From NCBI GenBank assembly GCA_013397865.1, contig VZTI01000467.1:105517-169516 (forward strand): a stretch of DNA of 64,000 nt. Direction: 5' to 3'. The notes beneath the pieces are model-generated. The model was not told where the DNA came from. It saw only the letters and a program-made list of their open reading frames with translations, and did no database searches. The DNA comes from Struthidea cinerea. Lineage: Eukaryota > Chordata > Aves > Passeriformes > Corcoracidae. Both the position numbers and the translations under genes were made by a program. Shown here in pieces: positions 23,809-36,600 of this stretch (position 1 is the stretch's first letter; the number at the start of each line of letters is the position of its first letter).

Positions 23809-26800
23809 AGTAAATGAAGTGCTTCAATTTATCCTGAAAAGACCTAAGAAATATTTCTGTAGGAACATAAACAATAATTGTTACAAGTATCATAATGGTG
23901 TTCAGCTATGATCTTACAGACTCCCAGGCAACCCTCCTTAGGGATCAGTGAAAGGTAATTAACAATAACAACTCACTGTTAAAAATTTTAATTTTGTTAT
24001 CTAGGCACCCATGCATTCATCATAAAATTATTGGGGTATATAAACAGAAAAAAAACCTGAAAAACACAGAGAGCTGCTTCGTCACAGCCAAATGATTTTA
24101 GCATGCCGGATTATGATACAATCAAAGATACTCCTTAAATAGCCCAAAATCATAAGGGGTTTTGTTAATACATCTAGAGACAATAGTTATCGTGCACCAC
24201 TTCCTCCTGGGAGCTCCATTTTCCATGTTACTGTGTTTTCATGGGACTCACTGAAGATTCATTTCTCCCAAAACCAATCATTGTGAAACAGGTCTGTGTT
24301 TCTGAGTCAGTTCTTCCAGTCTTATAAGGGAGAAATGGGATATTTGAAGTGCAGTGCTGCGGTTGTCCATGTGCCTGTCGGTAGCGTCTGCTTGCCCAGT
24401 AGGTAAAGAGTGAGACCTTACAAGAGTCCAAGTCTTTGAGCTCATTCTGTTCACACTGATGGCAAAGAACAAAAGGAGAAAGCCATGTGAAAAGACAGAG
24501 GCAGTTCACCTCAGAAGACCACAACTAGTGAAAGCAACAGGCACATTTACATAGATGTCGGAGGTTTTGTGTTGAGGGCATAGTGTCAGAGAGGGGATCA
24601 CTGATTCACCTTTGTTTAGTGCCCAGCAGCATTTGGAGAGTATTTCCCTTTCTCCTACTTGTATGCATTCAAATCTATGCAAATTACCCTGCCTGAGGTT
24701 CTCATGACTAACCAAGAGGGACAATTTACATTAGCAACTTTGTAGAGAACTGTGTAGGTAGAGTGATGCAGGCAGTTGAATAAGAAGAGATCGCACAAAA
24801 GGATTTTGTTCCGAAAATGAAAATCTACAAAGGAAAATAAATCACTACCCAATAGGTAGTTTAACCAGAAGCAAAAATTGTGCTCATGCAACATTTGGGT
24901 GTTAAAACATTTCATTAGAAACACAGCTAGGTTTACTCAGAAGCAAACATTAGAATGGTCAATTTACAGCTGCCTAGAATTTTTTTTTCAAACACAGACC
25001 AAAAAACCCCAAGTCTTCATATGGAATGTATTAATTCATGGTGAATCTTCCCAAGCCAGGCCCACAGGCTTTTTTCCTAGGTGCTCAGGAGGGTGGCGTG
25101 CCCAAACCTAACGTCTGCAGTGTTTCAGTATGGCAAGTGCTAAGTTTGAAAAGGTCTGTGATTTTTCTTTTCCTCTTTTTTTCCTTCAGGAACATGAAAA
25201 AAATTCTGATGTGATTGTCATTGTCTTAAGAGGTCAAATGTCTAGTAACTGGAAAATGGGAAATGTTTGAGATGGTAGTTTGAGTCAGGCTTTGTGTGTG
25301 CTTTGTAAATGGCTGTTTAGTTGTACAGAAATAAATAGAGACTACAAATTAATATCTTGTCTTATTAGCACATGAAAATTCCATTCAAATTATGCACAAA
25401 GAGCATACTTCCTTGTCCATAAAATGTTCTTAGGGCATGGTAATTTGATAATAACCAAATACCATGGAGTAGTCTTGTTATTTTTTATACAAACTTATCA
25501 GTTTTGTGAGTAAAAGTATGTGGAGAAAGATGACAGATGAGATTGCTCATTTGGAACAGCTTCTCTTCAGGTTATTAATCTCTTCCCTTAAATGTTGATC
25601 AGCTACTCTGAGTTCCTCAGTGAAATACTTCTGGGAGTAAACCTGCATTATGTGTGTGCAGTATGACTTGATGGAGGTAAGGCGAATGATGAAAATCTTT
25701 GAATTTTCTTAATAGAGAGTGACAGAGAGATTTGTCATTTCGGTGGTGACTTTTTTCACCTTTCCTTTTGCCATGCAAATTTTGCCATCAAGTAGGCTTC
25801 AATTTTGAGCAAGTTGTTAATCAGCTGAGGCGTGTGTGTGTGTCAGAGATTTTAAGTGCGTGTGGTCAGTTTTTCTAAGGAGCTTAAGACCTAAAACCTC
25901 TTCATGTGTCACAGGCTGAGATCAGGGCTCACTCTGGTGAGCCTTTCTAAAGAGCTGGACATAAAAGTAAGGAGTCAAACTCGGGTCTCAGGTGGTATGA
26001 AATCACGCTCTGTAGATTGATTCTGCAGAAACAGACCCAGGAAAACCTTCAGGAGGCAGATACTTCCCTCTAGGGTAGCCCTTTAACAACCCTTTAGATT
26101 TTCATGAAAGCGATTTCTGTTAGCTATTAAATCAGTGAACTCTTCTTGGCCAATATCCCTTCCCAGTTCTCAGAGGCCTCTCTGGAGCATCAATATATAA
26201 TGCTAGAATAAAAAGGGAGCAGTAAAGTTAATGTGGCTCACTTCTTCTCTATCCCTATGCTTACAGATTATAAGATGGGATCTCTTTGAGGTCATTTGTT
26301 ATTTCCCCTGAAATTTTCTGAAATCTCCATACTTGTGAGATTATTCTCTAGTTCTCTATCCTACTACAAAAATGTTTGGATGGCTGTGCTGCTACACTGA
26401 AGTGCTGACAGGTAAAAAAATATGGTGATCTCTGCCACATGTTGATCCTTACTTAGGCAAGGAGTTCCACACTCAGGTTCAAGACTGAAACAGATGCTGT
26501 TCTTCAGCAGTTTTTGGCAGCATTTTGAAGCTTTTGGGTGACATCAGGAATGTGCTAATATTTTGAATGTTGAACCCGCCTGTTCATCCATCATTGAAAA
26601 CTCCCTGTTCTTGAGATATCCTACTCTGGTTTGGGATCTAGAGTCTCCTCTGAAACCTATGTGTGTTTTGTATGTAAATATGAACAAAGTCAATGAGTAT
26701 CTTAAGTGATGAGATTTTTCCTTCCTCTTCCAAATTGGTTTCACCTGAAGGGAAGGCTCTCTATAGACCAAACAACTAATACGAGTATTTCAATCAAGAG

Positions 26801-27148
26801 AGGCCCTTCAGTCAGCAGTTCCTTGATTCACTGAATTAAGGTCATTGACAATGCTAATTAACATTAACCATTAGAGCATTAAATCTTTCCACCTGTAGAG
26901 ATGTTCTTCATGAATCATGTTTCAACATTACAAATCTTTAGAAGTGAATTACGATAGTGGCAGTGCTTCTGCTTCTTTAGTGGAGGGAGGGTGTGTCAGG
27001 GATATGTCATAAATAACCAGAGATGGTTTCATGGTTCAGACCCTGAAATTTGGCAGATGTGATTACTGGCCTGAGTTCTACCCTCATCACAGGTTGATTT
27101 TTGTATGAGCATCGTATCTTAGTTTTCTAGCAATAGAACAGTAATTGG
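23809..27148. other. Single-copy noncoding DNA
   Basis: Frames reach about 98 codons (24228-24524, minus) without recognisable features. No transposon seen until the CR1 tail at 27149. A short GT run lies near 25832-25842. Confidence 0.55.
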
Positions 27149-27360
27149 CATTTTCTTGACTGAAAGGGTTATGAAGCACTTGGGAACAGGCTGCCCAGGG
27201 AAGTGCTTGAGTCACCATCCCTGGAGGTAATTAAAAGTCATGTTAATGTGACACTGAGGGACGTTGCTTAGGGATGGACTTGGCAGTATTAGGTTAATGG
27301 TTGGATTCTGTCATCTTAAGGGACTTTTCCAGCCTAAATGTTTCTATGATTCTATGATTT
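27149..27360 (+). mobile_element. CR1 LINE, 3' end fragment
   Basis: Begins in the stretch equivalent to the ORF2 C-terminus (TTCTTGACTGAAAGGGTT), continues with GAACAGGCTGCCCAGGGAAG, TCACCATCCCTGGAGGTA and GGACTTGGCAGTATTAGGTT, and ends with the terminal repeat TTTCTATGATTCTATGATTT. This is an avian CR1 tail with well-kept 3' repeats. The coding remnant is frameshifted and very short. Confidence 0.95.
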
Positions 27361-30300
27361 ATTTTTAGGGGGAATGGCTTAAAATGTGTGATCTTAAGTA
27401 ATCAAAATCTATGTAAGTATTTATAATAAGTTTAAGAAACTGAATGGGGAAATTAAAAAAAAAAGGCAGCATTTCAGTCCTTAGTTCTACATTAAAATTG
27501 TAGAGTTTTATTTTCCAACACATTCAGCACAATCTTTTAAAATAGGAAATTGTATTCAGAAAATTATTTCTCAATCATTATTATTCAACATTACTCAATT
27601 AAATTCATGTTGGTTCTCATTTGGTGCTTTCACACTTTATTTTCATTTTAGGTCACAAGAACCACAAATTTATTCTACCTGGTAAAACAAACGTGAGAAA
27701 TAAATAACACCTTCATCACATACTTACTTAACATTACCTATAAATGCTTCTGTTTGTTCTTTCATAGTATTTTGTAAAAAGAAAATTCATTGTAAAGTCA
27801 AGGCTGATGAATACTTTTGTACCTTGAGATAGTGTACATCTGTTAGAAGTTTTGAAACTTTTTTTTTTAAGGGAAGGGTTAATGCTTTTGTTTTGAAGTC
27901 TTTGAAGGGTAACATGGATCATAAAGCGGAACACAGCTGAGCAAACATCTGGTTAAATACGTTTTGAAGTGACCTGTAGAAGATATAGATGGGTTTTGAT
28001 GCTTTGTTTGGGTAGGGTTTTTTGGGTTTTTTTTTGCTTTACATTGGAACATTAAACTTTCACATGTTCAGTCCTCTATAATCGAGATAGCTCAGGTTTG
28101 TGGGGCACCAAAGCTGCACGCCCAGTCCTGAACTGTCAGTCAAGTTGATAAGTTTGTTAACTACTTCTGTCAAAAGAAAGGTGGTGATGGAAATCATAAG
28201 GTTTTTTCACTAAGTAACATTTCAAAATGTTTCATTGGCTTGAGTAACATTTTTTCTGCTTATAAACTTCTAATTTTTAACATCCAAGAAGAGTCTAATT
28301 TGACTGAATGCAATTAGAAGTTGGATTTTCTCTTCCCAAACTAACCCTTCTCAATTCTGCATCAGGGGCTTTCTCTTCCATTTTTTCTGCTGCTATTACT
28401 GTTCTTATTTGCTTGATAATAGTGGCTTCCTCCTTGTAGTCCAGCTAGGTACTATTCTGTCCTGAACTTCATAGGAGAAACAGCTGTTCAAAGGAGAAAT
28501 AGCTGTTCTTCATATCTACATTTCCCAAATCTTCAGGCAGTACAATAGTTACAGAGTATATTAGGACACCACTTTGACCATGAATAACTCATGCCAGCAT
28601 GCTTTCTTTTGGTTTACATTTGATTCAGTAGACCAGTGTCAGTAACAGGGATACTAAGACTAGATTTTACTGGCAGTTCAAGAAGAGCTGTTGGATATGA
28701 CTTTTAGGGTACTGAAGAACATTCAGTTTTATTTAACTTCTGGTCAGGTACCACGCCTGAGGTTTCACAACCTGTCTCCCTACTGCATTAGTCTCGTTCT
28801 ACCAGACACCATTCCAGTGACTCCAAAGAAGTTTTCCACCATATAGCAGGTAAATATAACAGGACGTCAGGTCCAACTAAGTATGATATTTGAGATGAAG
28901 TGTAGAGACCTAGAGTGTCTTTATCTTAAAAGATTTTTTATGAATTCTTTTTTATGTGTAATGATGCTTTTATTGTTATATTGGATGTAGTGACAGTATC
29001 AGTTACCTAGGGTGGGGTTGGTGGTTAAAATCAGCTTTTGCTAGTTATGATCCAAGTGCTATGAAGCAATACTTTAGGTTGAATGATTCATCCCGGAAAC
29101 AGTATTTTAGGTGAACCAGAGGGTAGAACAGTGGGATGACAAATGAGCTGATGCTCTAACCTTGTTCGTGTGACTAACGAACCTCTGTGTTGGTCTGCAT
29201 TGGCTCCCATGACAAATGCAGACAGGATTACTGTTTTCATGTGGTTTTGGTTTAATTTTCTTCTTTCTTTTTTTCACCTTCTTGTGAGAAATACTGAAAA
29301 TTATATACTGGACCTAAGACTTGTAAGAGGAAGTTGATATCCTGTTTGTCAAGAGTACAAAAGTTAACTATTAAGTAGTTGTTTGAAGCTCTGACACAAG
29401 CTTTGTCAAACTCATTATTCCTGCCTGCTGTGCTCAAGGTATTACTGATGTCCTCTGCTTTAAATGACATAGAAAGCATGGTATTTTCTTGAAGCAAGGC
29501 TCTGTGAGGTTTATGATTGCATGGAGTTGTTGACTGATTTAGGAGTTTCAATACTGTCCTTTTTCTGAAGCCTTAGCAATCTGTTGAAATGAATGACTGA
29601 GTGTTAGCCATAGCCCCCCTTTAATCCTTCATCTCCTATCTCTTTGCTTGCTGATGTTTTTTACACTAATTTGGAGCACTTCTTCTTCTGCCATTCTGAG
29701 AAACTCTTAACTCATCAGTGACCCTTTTGAAACTCAGGAGCATCACAGTGCAGTGTAGTTCATAACAACACCTTCCCATCTCATGGATTTAGTACTTTTA
29801 CTGTAACCACTAGCAACTCAATTTGCTAGGTGTACAGCATAACATGAAATCTATCTCTCTTTTGATTTGTCCAGAAATTAGCATTGTCAGCTGGATTGAT
29901 TAGGAGCATGCAGCAGTCCTTGATGTCACACGTGAGAGAGTTATCTTTGGAGATCTGAAGAGTACCTTGGGAGAGAGAGGAGAACAACACTGAATTCTCT
30001 TTTTTCTTTTTTTTTTTTCCTCTAAATCTTTATTGTATTTGAATAAAGTAGGTTTCGATTTTCTATGTATTTCCTATTTGCAGAACATGGCATTATAGGT
30101 TGGGTACAATCTATGCCATGGGTGGAGGAGACATGTTTTAGTTGGCTGGTTGGACTAAGTCTGGCCCATCAGTCAGCGCATTTGGGTAATGAGGGCAGGA
30201 AGTGAGTTTTGATTTTGTAGCACTCACCATTTCCCAAGGAGCAGAGAGAAAGTGTCTCCTCTGTAGCACAGTCATCCTTGCCTTGGTGAAGGCAGTGCAT

Positions 30301-33300
30301 CCCAGCACACGTTTCACCAATAGCTCCTCTCTCCCCTGGTTTTCCCTAGAGCTGAAGCCTTGCCCTTGGCTCCTCCTGTTTTGGTGTGCTTTTCCTCCTG
30401 CCTCTCCTGCTGCCTGCCTGTGGCCACAGCAGGGCACTAACTCCGTGCTAGCTTCTAACCTGATAAGCCATGCAGTTTATTTCCTCCTGTTCTGTTCCAT
30501 GTGCCACTCGCTTGCAACCCGGCTGCCCAGAGACATGTCTGGAGGATGTATGATTCACAGTATCACACAGAGCAAGATCTTTTCCATTTGCCTCATGGCT
30601 TTTTGCTTTTCTTTTTGAAAACAATGCTGCTGGTATTTTCTATGAAAAATTTCTGGATAAAAACTTTTCCTCAATCAACCTTCTTTTATTCTTCTTTTGT
30701 TTTCCATCTTTTTTTCTTATATATATCGTATATCTCCCTTCTCCCACAAACAAATCCCAGATCCTAAAGTAAGGCAAATATTTTCAGGTTGTTTTTCGTC
30801 ATCATTGTTTTTATGGTTATGTGTAACTGAAGTTTATACAATGGAATGTGGAGATTTGTCATTGGCTAACTAATTTTGAACAGGAAAATGTTCTGTGAGA
30901 GAACCAGTATAAAAGCTGGCATGTGCAGTGGCTCTCTGTTGTTAAAATATTTTGGAATTTAGTAGTAGCAGTAATGGAACAGGAAGTGGATAAATATTTT
31001 CAGTTTATATCTCCTGATGTTTGAATTCAGCTTCATTGTGACTAGCAGAAAATGGGACATATTTACAGCACCACGATGAAAATTTCCCTTCTTACTGTGG
31101 CAAAGAGAAAATGAAAAAATGTAGGGAGGTAAGATAAACAGGAAATTTCACTGCGGCATTAGGCACCAAGAATAGTGAGGTATTATTTTGAAGAAAAGCA
31201 TTGCAAATGCTGTGGCAACTGGCATTATCTTTGAATCAGTATTCATGAAGTTTATAATTAATTAGAATGTGTTGTTAGTCCTGCAGCTGAATTTTAACTC
31301 TACAGCATTTTAGCACTCTCTTTTTTCTTTGACCTAAATCCGTCTAATTTTTGTCTTCGTTAAAAGCACAGAACGAAAACACTATTGTGTCTTGGGCTGT
31401 GCTCAAGCAGATCAAGTAAGTTTGCATTGCTAAGCAAAGCCATATACATTTTAGTCATACCGGAAATGTTTGACCCCGATACAATTAAGTGAGATGAGTG
31501 TCCACGTGGTGGAAATGTTAACTGTTTTCTGCTTAAACCTATTTGTAAAACAGACAGTCCAATAGGGGAACAAAAGAGAGGGACAAATCTGAAAATGTAA
31601 ACAGGCATAATAACACTTAAGTTTAGAGAGGAGAAAAGCATTTCATTTGTAGATGTAAATGAAATATCATTACAATTCAGTGTCTTCAGGAGATTTCTTA
31701 ATTTACATTGGTTACTGTTAGCATTTCTTAAGGATGATTTAATATAGATATTCGAAAGCTTTTTTTTTAAATTGGGAGATGATTCAGAAGAGCATGGCTG
31801 CATTCTTGCAGATGTAATACAATCCACACTTCCCAGTCCTGTGATTTAGATTTCTATTCTAACCAGAAGAAAACAGAATACATTTAGAAATGCTGTGAAA
31901 AACAACAAAACACCCCATGTGCTAACACATTCAAGACAATTGCTCATGATATTATTAGATTCTGTTTTGTTATTTGAAAGTTAGTTCTACTTACTCCCTT
32001 AAATATACTTGATTTTTATTAGAAACATGCTGGGTTTGTTGGGGTTTAATTCCCTGGAAGCAATGACCTTTGATCTATTGGTAGGGTAGGATCACCAGCT
32101 GCTTTACGAGCTTTCATGGAGGCATGCCTTGCTGGTGCCTCATGGCCCTAAGTGAAAGAAATTGTCCTTGCAGCCCCATGGGCATGTGTCACCACATGCT
32201 CACAAGGCTAGTCCCCTAAATAAGCCATGAGCCTGAAGTCCATGCAACACCAAACCAGAAGACGCTGCTGCCTGCTAAGCAATGGGGTGGCCACCAATTC
32301 TTTTTAATATGGCTGATGAGCTGGGACTCTAGGACAAAGGCTGATGTAAAGGTTTGAGTATTTCTCATCAGGAGTGGGGAGCAAACAGGAGGAACAAACC
32401 TAATAAAAGGAATTTTGAAGGCTTTGGAATGGAGCAGATCCTGCAAACTACAGTGCCTATTGCAATGTTTATTGAAGAACCTTCAGTCTGCACCATAGAC
32501 CTCTTGTTCACATCTTTTGAAAGATGCAATACTTAGATCCATCTCTAAATTTAAAAAAAAAAGTATCAGTATGTTTTAATTTTTTAAAATAAGATCCTTT
32601 TTTTTTTCTATCTTCAAAACTTCTAAATGTACCTGCACTTTTCCATGAAAGGTTTTTCTACACTGGATCTACAATTCACAGTCAAATGTACATGCAACAA
32701 TTACCTATAGAAATTTTCTAAGAGTAGCCACTGGACAGCTTGGTTCTGGTTTTGTTCACTTACTACTCTCCTACAGATAAAACTGTGGACAAATTAAACG
32801 TCCCTGAAATGCAATGAGCATTGGAAGGGAGAATTGTGCATAAGAACAATTGCATATTCAGGATCTCACAGCAAAGAGAAGACACATGTCAAGCTAGAAA
32901 TCCTGCTCTTGGTGTCTTTCCTTCTCCCATCTGGATCACTTTCTGTGGATTAAAATACAGAGGTAAAGAGTTCCTTTTATTTCCAGGAGAAGTGTTTCCT
33001 AGGCAGATATAAGGAAGATGCAACTCCAGACTGAACTTTTTGGTATCTTGGCTGTAAGCACAAAGCACTGGTGTAGCTATAAGGGAGTGAATTCTTTGAG
33101 GTAGATTATTTATGAAGGTAGATGAAAAGACAGGAAGGTCTGCTCACCCTGTTTCAGGATTGTTTCATCCCATCTTTATTCCACAGTGAGGAATGTGTTT
33201 ATACTCATATGGTTTTAAACTGTTACCCAGATAGAAAGAGGTATGTATCATCTTACCATACCTAAGCCACCTAGTCTCCTTCTTGTGGCTTTTGTTATTT

Positions 33301-33635
33301 TCTTGGACACATTCCACCTTCCTCCATGGCATTTCCTGGGTCTACACATTCTAGAAGCATGTTGGTTTTTGGACAGCTGGGTTTCAGGTGTGCTGATGAT
33401 CAAGTAGCCTAATTTTAAATGTTGGCAGTGCTGTTTCAAATGTGATTGTATATTTGTCGTGAATGTATGTTATTGTGCTCTATATTTTGTCCATTTTTTA
33501 ACTTTGAATTGTCTGATGGTTTTGTCATCTGGCAATTTCTTTTTTTTTTACTTTTTTTTTCAGCCAGTCCCTGGAGTTTTTCTTGAGTTAGCCAAGCACA
33601 GTCACAATTGACATTATCTTGTGTTATAGTCCTTG
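27361..33635. other. Single-copy noncoding DNA
   Basis: Contains a 155-codon minus-strand frame (31360-31827) and a 138-codon plus-strand frame (30202-30618), neither with a recognisable domain. 30180-30560 is richer in G+C and pyrimidine-rich. A 19-bp-period tandem duplication lies at 28473-28509. T-rich tracts occur at 30001-30019, 33540-33549 and 33552-33560. No supported gene. Confidence 0.55.
28473..28509. repeat. Two-copy 19-bp tandem duplication
   Basis: AGGAGAAACAGCTGTTCA (28473-28490) is followed one base later by AGGAGAAATAGCTGTTCT (28492-28509), two mismatches in 18. A local slippage or duplication event. Confidence 0.75.
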
Positions 33636-33699
33636 ACATGAGTGGGAGGTTAAAGTAGATGACCTCCAGGGTTTTTTCCAACCATTATTTCTGTGATTC
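33636..33699 (+). mobile_element. CR1 LINE, very short 3' tail
   Basis: The stretch GAGTGGGAGGTTAAAGTAGA, then TGACCTCCAGGG, then TTCCAACCATTATTTCTGTG, reproduces the last about 60 bp of a CR1 subfamily that ends in ATTCTGTGATTC. Upstream sequence is not CR1, so the insertion was extremely 5'-truncated. Confidence 0.8.
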
Positions 33700-36600
33700 A
33701 TTAGTCATTCATTTTCTGTGTATCACAGGTGTCCTTAACTTTATGTGCTTCCTGTGACTTCTTAACGAGTTTGTGATGGAGCAGGAAGTCATTTCCTACA
33801 GTTCCACAGCAGACTGAGATCTCAAGAGACACCAACTCCTGTTAGTGGCAGGCAGTGCCACATTCACATGGCATGTGCTGTTAGTAAAAATCTGAGTTCT
33901 TGTGTAGTTGGTGCTCTGATCTTTCCCTCACGGAAGAGCCGTTGCACACTTGCAGTGATGGGGGAGGCCCCAGAAACTGAGTGTCCAGATTTATTTCAGT
34001 GGCTGTCTGAAAATATTCACATTTTGTGCCCAGCTCTGGGAGGGCGGAGTTTGATCAGATGGATAAATAGCAGAGAAGGAACAAAATTACCTAGCTGGAG
34101 AGCAGGATGTAGCAGTAGGCAGTACACATGGAGCTTAATTCATTGGGGTTTCTCCTGTACTATGCCAGCGGCAGTGTTGACAAAGCAGTGTAGTTATTTG
34201 ACCTAGACCCTTGATATTTTCTTGAAAAGACATTTGCAGAACTGTAAATGTGCTACATGTATTGCAATATTTGTTGGGCCAAGGTGTGGTATCTCTCCAG
34301 CAGACCCTGTACCTGTGCACTTTCACACAGCAAGAGATAAATAGATTGGTGGTGGGGAATGGGAAAGTGAGAATCATTTGGGGAATGACAGAGGTTGTAT
34401 AATGAGCTGAAGATAAAAAATGAATAAAATTTAAATGTGTATCTTGGCTAAGTGAGAGACAGATGGAAGAAATCTACAAATTTTGGGGGTGTGAAAGCTC
34501 TCCTGGAAAATGCAGTTCTGTTGAAATCAAAATACTTTACAAAACAGGTCAACTGCAGTAGACTTTTGCTTCAAAAAATAAAAATCTGTCAGACAGAACA
34601 CATTTTAATATTTTTGAATACATCTTTTTTAATTCTTAGTTTTAAAGTGATCCTTTGGATTCATTTTTTTAATCTATTTTGATTTATTTAGAAATAAGTG
34701 CGAAGAATAAACAAATAATCAAAGGAGACATGGAATTTTCCTTCCAAGATTATTTGAAGTGTTTCAGTTTTGATGTAATTTGGAGCAAATCCAGAGTGCA
34801 AAATCCTTGGAAATTGCTGTCATCCATTCAGTTCCCAGGGGCCCTGAGAAGGACTCTGTTCTGTATCGCACTTCAGCTGGTATCTCTTGAGATGCAGAAG
34901 CACCAGTAATTGCCAATAGCTGTACTACAGCTCATTTGCTTTGCTCTCTGGATTGCAAGGGATTGAATGTGCAAGAGGTTTCAACATCCTGCTGCGCCTG
35001 ATGTCCAGCTGTAGTGGTACCACTTCTCCTGTCACACTGCTCTGAAAAGTAGAAGCCTTGCTTTTTCCCCCCATGCTACACCAAATCTCTTTCAAGATGA
35101 AAACAATTGTAAGGGAAGATTTTCCTATTAACACTTTCTGGGGACTATATAAGAGATTTAATAGAGCTTTTCTTTCTCTGCCTTCCTTTTTCCATAAAAT
35201 CTAGTATGAGGTGACTGAGATGAGTGCTGACTGCTATGTCTTGCAAGAAACAGCTCAGTTCTGCTATTGGCTATTAACTAATTGTTGTGTGCCATTGAGA
35301 GATTGTTCTTGTGTTTGTGCATGGAGAGTTCTGTGATACAGTTTGGTGTTTGAGTGTTTAAGGTATTGCTTAGTGCTGAAGAAGTTATTGTTCTTGTGGG
35401 AATTCACAGAAGAGGTGTCTTGGAAAAGTGTTTGTTCTCACTGCCTTCTTAACAGTCTATTATAAATCTTTTACATTACAGCAAGTTGGTTTGTCTTTTT
35501 TTTTAAGAGACAAATTTCCTTGTCTTTCATCATGTCTTGTAAGTAGGATATTTAAGGAAACACATAGATAGGACCCCATTTAGAAGTCAAACAATTGAAT
35601 GAGCTTCTCAACTGAGCGTGAAAACTGGAAAAAAAAAAAGACTTGTAATTTTCTTCCTGGTTCTGGTCCTGCAAAGCAACCTTTGGATTCATCTGGTGTG
35701 AGAAATTTACCACATCCATTCAGCACATTTCTGCCCACTTTGATGCAGTGCTGTCATTACTGTAAAATCCATTTTCAGGTTTTTTTTTCCTTTCAGGCAT
35801 GCACATCTCTCCCCCTGTAGATAATTGGTCGTGTATGGGTAGCATGGGAAGAAGACTTTTCTTAAGTGCTTGCAAAGACGCTGCTCTGCAGAACTGCAGT
35901 AAATAGCTACTTTAGCAGTGGTTTTAAAAACTAATTTATTAGTTTGTCCTTTTTAGACATGCCAAGCTTTATATCAGCAAATACAAATTGCTTTGTGGTT
36001 TAAAGACATCATCTGGCATTTTCAAGTGCTTCTCAAGAGCTTTGTGTGCGTTCAAGATCAGTGGCTAATTTGCTTTGGGGAATGGAGGAGCTAGGTGTTC
36101 CACCCAGCACAGCAGATTCCTTATTAGAAAGGAAATTTGTCCGTTAAAACTTTGGTTCTTCTGTTTTGTTCTCTTTGCTCTGCACAATTGGTAATGCCAC
36201 TCCTGTCTGCATCACAGCGGGGGGAGGATGGTCAGAAAGTCTGTGGAGTCCACATGTGAAATGGAGACCAATGAGTTTTTCGACAGAAATGCCTTCTTAA
36301 GACAGGAAAAACTTCTGTGTTTGTGCTCTGTATCACTTTAACTGGGATTCACTGCGTTTCAAGTAAAAGGTTTTTGTCATAAACCATAAAGAGAATATTC
36401 AATGGAATTAGTAGGGGTTAAATGTTTTGGAATTATGAAGTACTTTTAAAATTTGAATAAATTACTTGAGGGTGGAGAAGAAACAAAAAGTTTTAGCACT
36501 TCTATATCTATTCAGGGAAAGTACTTGAGGGCTATTGTGTCTTTAAAAGATGATTATCATACATAACATGGAAATTTGGAAAAGTTACAGGCCGCATTGC

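Noticed and set aside
30515..30550. GGCTGCCCAGAGACATG resembling a CR1 internal word
   Set aside because: Only about 14 bases match CR1 and the flanks do not follow CR1 order, so it is probably coincidence.
30202..30618. 138-codon plus-strand open frame, cysteine-rich
   Set aside because: It lies in a pyrimidine-rich patch that yields S, L, C and P codons. No cysteine spacing of a known domain is apparent.
31360..31827. 155-codon minus-strand open frame
   Set aside because: S/N/L-rich, no motif, no splice context and no recognisable homology.
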